From positions 8,143,121 through 8,207,120 of the forward strand of contig NC_054553.1 of NCBI RefSeq assembly GCF_017654505.1: a stretch of 64,000 nt of DNA, read 5' to 3'. Below, piece after piece: positions 53,086 through 64,000 of this stretch. Under the pieces are notes generated by a model, which worked only from the letters and a program-made list of their open reading frames with translations, made no database searches and was not told the DNA's origin. Within the stretch, counting starts at the first letter, position 1, and each line of letters starts with the position of its first letter. The translations under genes and the position numbers were made by a program. The DNA is from Polyodon spathula (Eukaryota; Chordata; Actinopteri; Acipenseriformes; Polyodontidae).

Positions 53086-55019
53086 CTACAGCTTTTGCAT
53101 GTGCTGAAACATCTCTAAGTCCTGATCTCTTACAAATAAGTATGGGCCCAGTTCACAAAGTTTGAACTTGTGGGTAATTGAAAAATTAAGTTAGTAGCAC
53201 TAACCATGTAATACATTGTCTTCAGTAGGTAATTCCAGATGGTTCCTGCAATTACATGGGAACTGCTTTATACATACATTGAAATGGCCTTGTGACCAAC
53301 AACAAGCTTGATGCATTAATATGGGAACCCATAAACTTAAGTGCTACTAAAAAGTCTATTATATGAATAAACCAATAGTACCATGGGTTAGTACTAGTGC
53401 TTTATGGAAGACCAATGGTGCAGCAATATAAACCTGCAATTTGTTTGCAATATGCCAGCCTTGGAATTGTCCTGGTACTAACCACATGAGCAGAAGTAGC
53501 TACATCACTATACGATATGCCCTGGTGCCATGCAGATGCATGCTCTCCGTGTTTGACATCTCAATACAGCCTGTTTGAAAATAAAAAGTGCATGCTTGAC
53601 CTAAAGTGTCAAATAACATGTTTTAATAGAAAGAAACTTAGTTTAATGTACCACTAAATGTATATTATTTGTCAAGACTATCCTAGGTGATTTGCCTTAA
53701 GGTACACATACAAATAACGATGGTTAGATTCACTGATCGCTTCTCTACAGCAGACTACTGTTCGCACTAACATATGATGAGAATAGTCCACAAATACTGT
53801 GATGTGGACAGTTAGCTGCATGACACGGGGTGCTTGACATTAGTTGCACCTGTCCACTGTCTGACACAGTTCATTCTGGCATTGTGCCACCTCCCACTTC
53901 AGTACCAAGGCCATATGTCATTATCAAAACTCTGCAGTGTTACAACTTCAGAGACCTTCTCTGTCTTAGTCTGCCTGACAAACAAATCCTACACCTCATG
54001 CTGACTTCTCTGTGCTGCCCATTGCTTGAGCTTGGAAGGTGTACTTGTTGACATTACAATAGTTAAGGGATTCCTAAACAATTTTATATTAAATTACAAA
54101 ATATCTCTTTAGCCTGCCTAGCTGGTAACTGGTAAAACCAGAATACCAATATCTAGGGAGTTGATTTGCCTCTTGGGGGCATTAGGAATCAGAAATGATG
54201 AGACTAGTAAATCAACTGCATGGGAAATTTACCAAGCATCCCATAATCTCAGAATGTTGACAGTCAAAAGTGGATACCACCAGGTCATCTATGAAGCTGG
54301 ACCAAGGTCATGTTCATTTGGCTACATTTTGACCCAGTTGAAGTTTTGGTATTACACTAAAATAAGACATGCTGACACCAAATGCATTCTGTAATGATTG
54401 CCAGAATTAGAAAACATACATAAAAAATAGTAATTGCAGCAAACCAATCCAAACAGAGAGCTTTACAGGCTCAACAAAAGTCACTAAAAAATACCTTCAC
54501 TGTGAAGCTAAATTTCAGGGTTTTAGAATATGCTTGACTCAATTATATAGTTTACGTTGCTCCTAATTAACCAGTTTGCTTGCAAAAAGTGTATGCATCC
54601 CCACCCACCAATATATCAATACGACAAAGCAAATGTCTAGCATAAGCCGTACAAGGTTCTGAAATTAAGCAGCTGCCACTAAACCCTTTTAAGAACGAGA
54701 ACACATTTAATTCAACAGTGTAAATGGAATTTAACAAAAGTCAATCTTTTCACACATTAAGCTTATGTATCTGTCACTGGCTGAACAAACTCAGAAGAGT
54801 GGACCCCCAAGACACTACATGGTCAGTCGAGTGATCATTTTCTGATCTGTAAATCAAAATATCTTATTTTAAGTCAAGCTTATTTCTGACGGCACTGATA
54901 TGACTAATCCATTGTGTGCATCCGAGAAGGAGAATGGGGGATCATATTAGCTGTGTAATTAGTGACTGCATCAAACACATTCCGATTATGATGTACATGC
55001 ATTTCTCAGTCTAAAAAAC
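53086..55019. other. Unique non-coding sequence
   Basis: No gene or transposon is recognised. Confidence 0.4.
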
Positions 55020-55135
55020 ATAGTCAATCAACCTCCTTGTGCTCCGTCTTTCGGATGAGAGTTGTTGTAAGTGACTGAAGCATAGCTCACACACCCTAGT
55101 CTCTGTAATTCACCTTGGATAATGCACTCTAATTA
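55020..55135 (+). repeat. Probable SINE-body fragment
   Basis: GTGCTCCGTCTTTCGGATGA followed by GTAAGTGACT, CACACCCTAGTCTCTGTAA and CACCTTGGATAATGC resembles the body and 3' part of a SINE common in fish (often ending CGCCTTGGATAAAGGCGTCTG). The polymerase III head and tail are absent. The identification is from memory. Confidence 0.5.
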
Positions 55136-55369
55136 ACAGTTCCTCAGAATAATATTATGGTTTTACACAATCAGTATTATCTTAATGCTCATTTCACATC
55201 TGTGAACTGGTACCATATTTGCCAAACTAGTATGGAGTATATTAAATTGTTCTAAACAGTGAATGATCTAAATACCACCACTCTTTTGATCATTTAAAAA
55301 AAGGCTATTTTTTTGAGAACAAAGCTTATGCCCATCAGACTGTTGTAATGGGCTTCACAGTACATTGAA

Positions 55370-55465
55370 TTAAATGGCAAAGCAGAGGCTGGAGATGAAC
55401 CGAGAACCTTGAGGCTCAAGTCAGATGTCTTACCTTTCAACTAAAGAGCTGGTTACAGCCAGGAG
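55370..55465 (-). repeat. tRNA-like sequence, probably a SINE head
   Basis: On the minus strand AGCTCTTTAGTTGAAAGGTA, then GACATCTGACTTGAGCCTCA, then GGTTCATCTCC fit the D-arm/A-box, anticodon-arm and T-arm/B-box order of a tRNA (compare AGCTCAGTTGGTAGAGC ... GGTTCAAGTCC). Stems are too damaged for a working tRNA. It is most likely the head of a tRNA-derived SINE or a tRNA pseudogene. Confidence 0.45.
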
Positions 55466-57146
55466 GTTAAGAACATGTCATACTGTTCATGTCGAGCCGT
55501 ATCATTGCCATTTAATTAAACATCATCTAGGGGTAACCCATTACATTCTTCCCCTGTTAAATGAAACCTTGTTTTCGAGGTCAACCTACTGGTCAATCTA
55601 CGCCCTGTTTGCATCTATGTGGAAAGTGTTGGAGAATATAATTACTCAATTACAAGATATGAACATTAGAAGTTTTACCTGTAGGTCTTCATTGTGGTGG
55701 ATTGGCATCTTAGCCCACTGAATGAAATAACTATGGAGGTTCATATTACTCATCTAACAGTGTAATTTTGTCTGTAAAAGTATGTAAAACATTAGGGATG
55801 TTTCAGTCATTTAAACTACAGCATTTAGATCAATAGTGTAGACCAATGGCCTGAAGTTATCAAGGCCTTTACACCAAAATCCATCATTTTTTGTGAGAAA
55901 AAAAAAAAAAACAAACAAAAAAATATAATTGTCAAAGCATCTCGTTTGTTGTGTTACTTGTTTTGTGATAGTGGAACCATGTGCACTCTGGTGTAAAGGC
56001 TTCTGTGTTCTTACTTTTAGTTTAACAAAATGCAATTAGAAACATCAGCGAATAACTGAACATTGGGCCAACCACGGCTGTGGCCAGCAACATGTTTTGC
56101 TTACTAAATATCAAACACGTTGATAACACTCCTACATCTTGTCCATTTATCCTTTCCCTCTGAGAAACCTTCAAGTCAATTTGGTTTCGTTTTTTTCTGT
56201 GTGTGTTTCTATTCAGAGCACTTTCATTTCTAATCTTTCATTGTCTGGCATATTGTTCTAGAAGCTCAGGACCTACCTTGGGTTTGCAGAGAAAAATCAA
56301 TTTTCAAGGCTCTATTGAAAATTGCAAACTGTCAGATAGTTCTTTTCAGGATAAGTCTCCTATAATTCTGTAGCAATGCAGCATATCATGTTATTGCACA
56401 CATCAATAACATGTTATGAGACCATGTTGAAATAGGTTAGACAGTTGAGTTGTAACAAATGTGTAGATGAAGACATTTATACTTTTGTCATCTTTTAATT
56501 TACTCGCTTTGAGATGTATGCCAAGTAATTATGATATTGTAGTTAAGACTTTACTAGGAGACCAGATTTGTTAAACAGCTTTGAATAGGTCACTCGCATT
56601 CAACTTCACCCGCCCCTACCATGCTGGTATGTTGCCAAGGTCAATCACTAATTTTAAGCTACATTGCATTATATACTCGGTCTAGTGAGGCAATTAAAAA
56701 ATAGGTATTGTGTTATTTGTTAATCTGTCCCAGTACTGTATTCAAACCAAATTACCAGGAGATGTGGTACAATTATATACATTGTACTATATTGATTTTA
56801 CCAAAATTGGCAGGCCAGTCGTGGTCTGTCGCTTTTAGCCACTGTGTCCCTTGTATCATTCTATTTATATTACAGGTGAAACTGAACAATTAGAGGTTTT
56901 TATTTTCATGGCTGTTAGTTGATCATTACAAATTAAGAATGTATTTATAATTTGGACATGAAAATTCACTAAATCCATATAGGGTGTTATGCAAAACCAT
57001 CTGATTTTAGTGGTTTTACTGGCATGCATTTTTTTTAATTCATAAAGAGGGTTGGCTAGCACCTTAGTTTGAGCCTTTTCCCATAATTTACATAGATATT
57101 AAATGATTCATAAAACAACAAATTATGTTAAGTATGTTTTATACAT
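55466..57146. other. Unique non-coding sequence
   Basis: No gene or transposon is recognised. An A-rich tract lies at 55899-55922. Confidence 0.4.
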
Positions 57147-57625
57147 AAAGAGTAAGCAGGGTTTCCAAAAAATATAGCGTTACACATCTCCACGTGTTAA
57201 AATAATTTTTAAATAACATACCTGTATTTTTTCCTTTCATTGTTATTAGCATCTGACCAATTTATACACTTCTGATTTTAAACTCTGTTTCAAAGCTCTT
57301 TTCAAAGTAGCCGCTCCACATTGTCAAGCAGGTAACACTGCAATAATAATCCATGATGTGGTACAAAGCAAACAGCCAGAGCATTTGTTATTTTTTTTAT
57401 TTGCTTATTTATTTATTTTATCACTCCTCCTGCACTGATTTAGAGGACAGATCTCAAACTCAAGTGCACTAGAGTGGCTGTTTTGACTAGAGATTTGAAA
57501 CAGAGTTTAAACTTAGAAATGCCAGAATGTTAACAATGAACAGAAAAATTACATGTGCATTATTTAAACAGTTGTGGCAACACGTGTAACAGTATATTTT
57601 TCAGAACCCCACTACTTACTCTTGA
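57147..57625. mobile_element. TIR family T, complete non-autonomous element
   Basis: This is a fold-back DNA element of about 480 bp. The left arm (about 57147-57320) and right arm (about 57465-57625) are imperfect reverse complements of about 160-175 bp. Paired landmarks are AAGAGTAAG with CTTACTCTT at the tips, ATATAGCGTTACAC with GTGTAACAGTATAT, and AAACTCTGTTTCAAA with TTTGAAACAGAGTTT near the inner ends. There is no coding capacity, so it would depend on another element's transposase. Flanks resemble TTAA (clear in the copy ending at 37749), which would fit TTAA-inserting superfamilies such as piggyBac or Kolobok, but the tips do not let me choose. Other copies are at 33741, 37648 and 63455. 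Confidence 0.85.
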
Positions 57626-57849
57626 AGAGTTACAATGTTTTTTGAAGCAGGTTGCAATTTAACACAATATTTATTTCTAACAATATATTCATGTCAAGAC
57701 CTCTTTACATTCGTAAATTATAAGAAACAGTAAAATTGAGACCCAAAAAGGTTAAATGCTCACTTAAAAAACTTTAAAGCGCCTCATACTCCCAGACCAG
57801 ATTAAGTGGGGTCTCATTTACAATTGCGTGAGATTGATTTTCCATGAAA

Positions 57850-58193
57850 GGGTGGCATGGTGGTGTGGTGGTTAACGCTGCTGCCTCACACCGCAGGGTC
57901 CTGGGTTTGAGTCAGGCCTAGGGGTCTGTCTGTGTGGCGTTTGCATGTTCTCCCTGTGTCTGAGTGGAGTTTTTTCCAGGTACTCCAGTTTCCTCCCACA
58001 GTCAAAAGACATGCTGTTCAGGTTAATTGGCCATTCTAAATTGCCCTCTGTTTGTGTGTGTGTGGTGCCCTGCAATGGACTGGTGTCCCATTCAAGGTTG
58101 TAGTCCTGCCTTGTGCCCTGTGTCTGCCAGGTTAGGCTCTGGCTCACTGTGACCCTGTAAAGGATAAGTGTTTAATTAATGATGGATGGATGA
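57850..58193 (+). repeat. Full-length fish tRNA-type SINE
   Basis: The head GGTGGCATGGTGGTGTGGTGG carries an A-box-like region and GGGTTTGAGTC at 57903-57913 a B box. A body with GCATGTTCTCCCTGTGTCTG and TTTCCTCCCACAGTC follows, widespread in fish repeats, then the 3' part GGACTGGTGTCCCATTC and a (GATG)n-like tail at 58181-58193. The same 3' part is found on the other strand at 9973-10102. The 91-codon minus-strand frame at 57872-58147 covers this SINE and is not a gene. Confidence 0.88.
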
Positions 58194-59057
58194 TTCTTCA
58201 GAAATATTATAGTAATTACATTTCAAACAAAGAGCTTACAGTGTCATTATTTTATTTTTTTTAGTCATCATTATCCTTGCCAATAAACTGACATCCATTT
58301 GGACATTTGGGACGGGGGACGGGGGACGGGGGACGGGTGCATTTGTGAAATTTTTAGTTTTTATTTTCTTTGGCCTTAGAAAAATCCAAATTTAATTTTA
58401 CAAAACTACATAGAAAACTGTGCAAGGGCAACTCCCATATGTGCAAGGGCAACTTAAAACTTAATCTTATCAAGTTTTTATAAACATTTATACAGTACAA
58501 CATGCCAGACATGACAATGAACATTTAGAAACAATTAACAGTAGAGGTATTTTTAGATCTTCTAATTACACAAAATTAGCTGATTGCCACATATTTCCTA
58601 TTTATGTCAGTTCTCATTGATCTTCCTTGTTTTTTTTACCATTCTATAATGAGGTCCATTGCTAATGATGGACTACAAGCCAAGTTTTTTGTCTCATGGG
58701 TTTACTTTTAAATGCATTTTTGTTTTCCTTCAGTATCTCTTCATTAATGCTGCCTGTTAAATTCAGCTTTGGTTGAGATTGTTATTGTTTTGTCACTGTA
58801 TGTAAGGGTATTTCTTGGCTGTGTTTTAATTGAAGTCCGCAGTGAAAGTAGCTCATTAGAAGATTCAGATGACGGGTTCTTTCTCTGACTGCGTATGATA
58901 AAAACTACTCAGGGGGCCTTGCTGTATTAACACATGAAATTTCAATTCTATTGCCTAGCGTTAAGCAACTTACTTTCAAGACTTAACTCAAGATGACATG
59001 TACTCCCCCCCCCCCCAACACACACACCTCACTCTATTTATAATAAAAATACAATAT
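58194..59057. other. Unique sequence with G-rich and C-rich tracts
   Basis: No gene is seen. It contains the G-quadruplex motif at 58309-58337, a 15-bp tandem (TGTGCAAGGGCAACT at 58419 and 58440), and C12 followed by (CA)n at 59005-59027. Confidence 0.5.
58309..58337 (+). repeat. GGGGGAC heptamer array, G-quadruplex motif
   Basis: The unit GGGGGAC is repeated about four times, giving five G runs of at least three bases with two-base loops (AC). This fits a stable intramolecular G-quadruplex on the plus strand. Confidence 0.85.
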
Positions 59058-59240
59058 ATAACTAATTACAAATTACTTTCCTGATGTTGGAAAAAGTTTT
59101 GCAACCTGTTTTCCCTATTAATTAAAGGATCTTGTAATTTGATCTTCTACATACCTATGCTTTATTCATTTAATTCTGTCTTTAGAGACTACAAGGTCAG
59201 AACATTCATCTATAAAGCAGAGTTTCGCATGAATATCCTA
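59058..59240 (+). repeat. 183-bp direct duplication, copy 1
   Basis: This is identical to 61942-62124 except at 3 positions, without gaps (180/183). Similarity ends sharply at both edges. No transposon ends or tails are visible. It contains TTCTGTCTTTAG followed by an open stretch, which looks somewhat like a splice acceptor, but no exon is confirmed. Confidence 0.95.
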
Positions 59241-61614
59241 ACATGCCCCTTAAATAATGTGATCAACACGCAATGAAACCACGTGACTTTGATATGTTTT
59301 TAAAACACAATGATCGTGTATTATTAGGGTTACTCTTTTTAAGTGTTTCTTGAGGAGCACACAAAATACTGTAATTCCAAGCAGACTCAGGTTCTTCATT
59401 GGACCATTATTAAATGTGCTTATTGTGTAACAAGTTGGCACTAATGGCAGAGATTTTATTGAATTGTTGCTGGACTTTTTTAAGAGTCTACATGAAAGAT
59501 AAATATAAAATGTAAGAATTACATTAAAAGAATATGCAAGGGTTACATTTGAAAATGTATAGATTAGTTTTCCAACCAACTCCTTTGCTTTCTTATGGTT
59601 TACCAGGGTATTTGCCCATTATTTTTTACAGACTATTACAAGGATTCATTGAGGAGTTGGCTCAAAACAAATACTTTACTCCAACAGCTGAGTGATTGTA
59701 TTTTGGTATTTTATGTACTTGAGAATAAACAATGAAAACTAAGAACCCTACAGTATCAGTCCTTTAGCTCCTGGGAATAGGGTAGAAATTAATTATACAA
59801 AACTACCTGCATGTGTACAACAAAATATCCCCTTATTAAAAAATAAATAAAAAAAAGATTCTGGACAGTATGGTGTTGATATTTTGTTAGAATAGAAGGT
59901 CATTAAAAAAAAATTAGCTCAGTTCAAAAAGTTATTCAAAGTGGGAGCAAATGTACCCAGCGAGATATCTTTCAACACTTGCATAAGTGGAACCCAACCT
60001 GCACTGATAATTAAAATGAAGCCAAAAGAGAAGACGCTGCCACACAGAAGTGCCCCTTCATGTTAACGTTATCACCTCAATTTGAATACCATTTAATGGT
60101 GAGATTTCTCAGGTGATAATGACGGTCACTGAGGGGTTTCTCCTCACTAATTGCAATAGAACTGAGCTGAATTACTTTACAATTAGTGTGAGCAGTGGGA
60201 CAGACACTGGACTATATTCTCATCAGGTTAGACATATAGCTTAGAATATAGTAAAATGGGGGTGGGGGTGGGGGTTAAATATTTCCATATAAGAGTGTCA
60301 AGATACTGAAAAAAATAAGAACTGAGCATAGAACTGAGGTTGTATTTGTCAAATAAAGAATCCCCTCTTAGCAATATGGTACCAGGTTAGTGCAAGATCC
60401 TGTAAATTTTTATAGTGAAATGTACAGTACTGCTTGCTGGTCCCCTTACATTAAAACACAATCCAACAAAATTGAAACCTTCCAAATCTGAGTTTCACAA
60501 GAAGAATTAGTATTGCCAACTCTAGTCTTAACCCTTAAACAAATAAAAAGTGGACATTGTTGTTATTATACCAGTTTAGCTGTAAATGGAGTACAGAACT
60601 GTTTATTCATGCACCAGTATTTACTTCGAATAAAGGAAGTGTTGACAGTTGCTATTAGAGTAATGAATTTGTATGTACTTCCTGTAACTCTGTTTTAAAA
60701 AACTCATTACGGCTTCATAGCAAGAACTGCTGAGCAATATTTATAAACGGCTTCAAAATTTTGAATTTCTTAAGTGGTATTTTCTTATTTGTTTTAAAAG
60801 AAATCCAGCATGCCCTTAAAATGGTACATCCCTATCGGTAGGGAGTCCAGGGACAAACTTTTTCCATCCTTGAAATCTGCTTGACACAACTGCACTTTCT
60901 GGACCAAATCGTCCCTGCTTCTGCAGTCCTCCCCTGTAAACAGCAAGAACGATACAGATACCAAACTGGTGCTATTTAAAGTGTCTCAGTTAAAAGGACA
61001 GTCACTAAAAACCCAATAACCCTAAAAAACTGTGTGTTGACAATCAGAACATTTTATTTTACAGAACATCAATGACAGGGTTGTGGCTTGTACATTAAAT
61101 AACATGGAAGATACCGTGACAAAGACTAAGCAGCTATTTTCTGTATTTTGTTGAAGGTAAAGCGAGGGCAGTACACTTTCTTGGCTTGTTCCATTGGTAG
61201 ATTATGGACAGCTAGGGTGGCAGCACAAATGAGGAAATAGAACTGTTTTATATTGGTGCACATTGGTGCAGAAGGACTATCTAGATGGCATTATAATGAC
61301 AAAAAAGTCTGTACTTGTTGTGGTAGAAAATTTTAAAGGAAAAATGGTAAAGTGAATCGCCATATGCTGCTTTTAATACAGTGAAAACTGAAATATCTTT
61401 AGTGCTGCTTAAGAGGAATGCTAACCAAAAATCAATTATCTGCCATTTACATTAAGGTTTACTTTTGTAGTTTATAACTTTTGTTAACTGTTAACAACTG
61501 GATAACACTGTAATAAATGTTGTTAGTTTTTGTTAAGGTTAGGTAATGTATAGTAATCTATTGATAAACTAATAAAAAGACGACTTAAACCTTAAAAAAT
61601 AAGACTATGCTTGG

Positions 61615-61616
<2 letters not shown>
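59241..61616. other. Unique non-coding sequence between the duplicates
   Basis: No gene is recognised. The interval 59990-60220 is free of simple repeats and could be a conserved non-coding element. Three G5 runs (GGGGGT repeats) lie at 60258-60274. Confidence 0.4.

Positions 61617-61683
<67 letters not shown>
61617..61683. repeat. (AT)n microsatellite, 67 bp
   Basis: An uninterrupted AT array. Confidence 0.97.
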
Positions 61684-61687
<4 letters not shown>

Positions 61688-61941
61688 TAGTTAATATAAT
61701 TTGTGGTCCAGTTTAATCACTTCAGTTCTTTTAATTAGTTACTGTAAATAAACAAATCACCAGGTCAGAAATAGTTCAATTAATCAATGAACTTTTCTTT
61801 TTTTAATCTTTTCTGCTACTAAAGAAAAATTGTACATATAACTTGAATACAAAGCAGTGTGAAGGGCTATTAACCTACTGTATGTCAGTGGACCTGGTGA
61901 TTACAAATTAAATACTATGATTTTATCACAGGAATAAACTA

Positions 61942-62124
61942 ATAACTAATTACAAATTACTTTCCTAATGTTGGAAAAAGTTTTGCAACCTGTTTTCCCT
62001 ATTAATTAAAGGATCTTGTAATTTGATCTTCTACATACCTATGCTTTATTCATTTAATTCTGTCTTTAGAGACTACAAGGGCAGAACATTCATCTATAAA
62101 GCAGAGTTCCGCATGAATATCCTA
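61942..62124 (+). repeat. 183-bp direct duplication, copy 2
   Basis: This is the partner of 59058-59240, in the same orientation, 2884 bp downstream. Differences are A for G near the start, G for T in the ACAAGGGCAG block and C for T near the end. Confidence 0.95.
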
Positions 62125-63454
62125 TCTTACTATTGGCCACCTCTGTGCATGTCATGGTACATCGGATTTGTGTTCGTCAAAATATACCATTTGCAAGGGG
62201 CTTTTCCATTTTCCGTTTGATTATACTTTACATTTTCCAATCAAATGTACATTTAAAGGGGGGGTCTCATTCAAATAGTTTTTTTTTTTTTCTTCCTGAA
62301 TTCTGCTCCCCTGATTGACTTTGCCCTGTTTTTTATCTTGACAATCCCCTCGTGTTTTCAGTTGTGTATAGCCCCTAATGAGACCTGTGCTTCTCTTTCC
62401 CAGAATCCTACTGGAAAATGACAATGAAGCGTGGTTGAGAGTTCACCTGTGTAAAATACAAACAATACTCCAAACCAGCACCGGCTGAATTCAAGAGAGG
62501 GATATTAAACTAGACTCTTGCAGTTGTGAGATGGGAAAACAGAGGCTCCTCCCACAGGCTGAAATGAACTGTTGGGAAGCATTGGACCTCCACATGGTCA
62601 CAGTGAAAAAATAAAATCAGTTTCAGGACTCAGGTTTTTTTTTTTTTTTTCTTAAGAAGGGGCTTTGGTTAGATGAATCAAGGTGATTTAATGGCAGTTT
62701 AAGCATCCACACAGATTTGAGGAATGAAAACAGCAACGACATTTTGCGTGCAACATGAAACCCAGCTGTCCAACATGTTTGGGTCCTACAGCACAGCAGT
62801 CAGAATATGTGGATAGCTATAACAAGTAAAGGCAGGTATGATTTAAAAAAAAAAAAAAGCCATATGATGTGCATTTATAATGAATGTTACAAAGGCCCAA
62901 TGAGACTTCCTCTATAAGCAACTTGATCTAAGGAAAGTAATCAGATTTCAGTTGTTAAATATAGTTTTACACATACCAATACTTTCTTTTCCATCAATAT
63001 ATTATTGTACAGAATACTTCATGAGCAAGTGCTTTGGTTATTACACTTATGAGGGTAGCTGTAACCCACATAGGCTATCCTTTGTAAGCCACCAGAATGG
63101 GTTTGTAAAACTAAAGACAACTGTTCAAATCATAACCCTCTTCTCTAGTCTTCTTGGTCAACCAAACATCCAACTCCTTCACTGCAGAGAATTCACATCC
63201 CGCACTTCCTTTTTCAATACAGAATAAGATATCACCAGTGATCCGGAAGATAATTGAGTCAATATTGCAATGGTGGTGACATAATTGAAATAAAGCCTCA
63301 AAACAATAATATTATATTAAGTAGATCAACTAACTAAATTACCCATATATTTGTTTTTGTTGTGCATTTTGTTAACATTTTTTAAATTATTTATTTATTT
63401 TAACATTGAGGACCTTGTTGTATGTTGAAAGCGATACTTATGATTCTATAGAAT
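62125..63454. other. Unique non-coding sequence
   Basis: No gene is assigned. At 62383-62402 a pyrimidine-rich stretch ending CCCAG precedes a 27-codon open stretch, splice-acceptor-like but unconfirmed. A T tract lies at 62635-62650 and an A tract near 62844-62858. Confidence 0.4.
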
Positions 63455-63639
63455 TTATGGCCTCAAAACTCCACTGTACTAGAGCGGACATTTTGAAAAG
63501 ATTTTTGAAACATAGTTTAAAGTTATACATGTAAAAAGTTGTCAGATGTTAAATACAGGTACATTATTTAAACAGTTTTAGCAACATGTGGGGACGTGTA
63601 ACGCTATATTTTTCGGTACCCCACTACTTACTTTTTAAA
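63455..63639 (+). mobile_element. Right-half copy of TIR family T
   Basis: From CCACTGTACTAGAGCGGACA to CCCCACTACTTAC this matches the right arm of the element at 57147-57625, and also the reverse complement of its left arm (GTCAGATG, AATACAGGTA). No left arm is found upstream, so this copy is truncated. Confidence 0.85.
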
Positions 63640-64000
63640 TCCTATTTATCTTTGAGCATCATTTACTAGCAAGTCATGATCTGCTGTTGTAGTAAAAACA
63701 AACAAATATTCTTAAATAAACTGCTATTAGCTTCTTTTGATATATAAAAACATACCTTTAACAGTTTAAATTGACACCTTTTTTGTCAAAAAACATATTG
63801 ATCTGGCAACTGGGGTTAGGAAAAATATGTATGGGATTGGTATTAGTTAGTTCAACAGGCCAGCCATATTAAAAGTTAAGATCATATCGATATAACTATT
63901 GACCACAGTCTCCTTTAGTAAACTCCCAGGAGACTGTGTGACATTTTTCAAGGATCATATGATATCTGAAAATGTAAATAATAGTTTTCTTTATTTTAAG
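63640..64000. other. AT-rich unique sequence to the window end
   Basis: No gene or repeat is recognised. Confidence 0.4.

Noticed and set aside
55370..55465. Possible functional tRNA gene on the minus strand
   Set aside because: Box order fits, but the stems are mismatched and the acceptor stem cannot be formed, so it is treated as a SINE head or pseudogene.
62390..62485. Acceptor-like CTTCTCTTTCCCAG followed by a 27-codon open stretch
   Set aside because: No donor site or homologous protein is recognised, and such signals arise often by chance.

Overview
The window looks like vertebrate nuclear DNA, most likely from a ray-finned fish. The support is an AT-rich background with many long (AT)n, (CA)n, (TC)n and (ATT)n arrays, a Tc1-like DNA transposon, a Tx1-clade LINE, tRNA-derived SINEs of the fish and CORE type, and several LTR-retrotransposon solo LTRs. 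A non-teleost fish such as a sturgeon, paddlefish or bichir is my guess from the look of the repeats, held with low confidence. There is no sign of bacterial or organelle DNA. I recognise no intact host protein-coding gene. Open reading frames are short (at most about 119 codons), and the only recognisable proteins are broken transposase and LINE proteins. The window is best read as intergenic or deep intronic sequence, with one CpG-dense stretch (about 2820-3430) that could be a promoter or first exon.

Layout. 1-2820 is unique AT-rich sequence with (AT)n arrays. 2820-3430 is CpG-dense. 3430-7818 is unique sequence with (TG)n/(AT)n arrays. 7819-9945 is a decayed Tc1-like element whose transposase is split by a 696-bp solo LTR (8628-9323, 5-bp target duplication). 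A SINE 3' fragment (9973-10102, minus strand), an (AT)n array and a perfect 42-bp inverted repeat (10507-10595) follow. 10600-17890 is unique. At 17893-18359 a CORE-SINE sits between two copies of a roughly 95-bp direct repeat. A second solo LTR lies at 24769-25408.

The densest accessory region is 33741-37749. Half of a terminal-inverted-repeat (TIR) element is followed by a (TC)n tract, a SINE-like repeat and a broken Tx1-clade LINE on the minus strand, then the matching other half of the TIR element. Further solo LTRs occur at 44845-45591 (same family as the one in the Tc1 element) and 52662-53080. A complete TIR element of the same family as the split one lies at 57147-57625, with a half copy at 63455-63639. 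A fish-type SINE lies at 57850-58193. A 183-bp segment at 59058-59240 is repeated at 61942-62124 with only 3 differences.

Nothing in the window works as an operon or pathway. The story is layered transposon insertion: a Tc1-like element hit by an LTR element, a TIR element probably hit by a LINE, and a SINE inside a local duplication. The best candidates for something undescribed are the TIR family with its possible LINE-in-transposon nesting, the recent 183-bp duplication, and the near-perfect palindrome.
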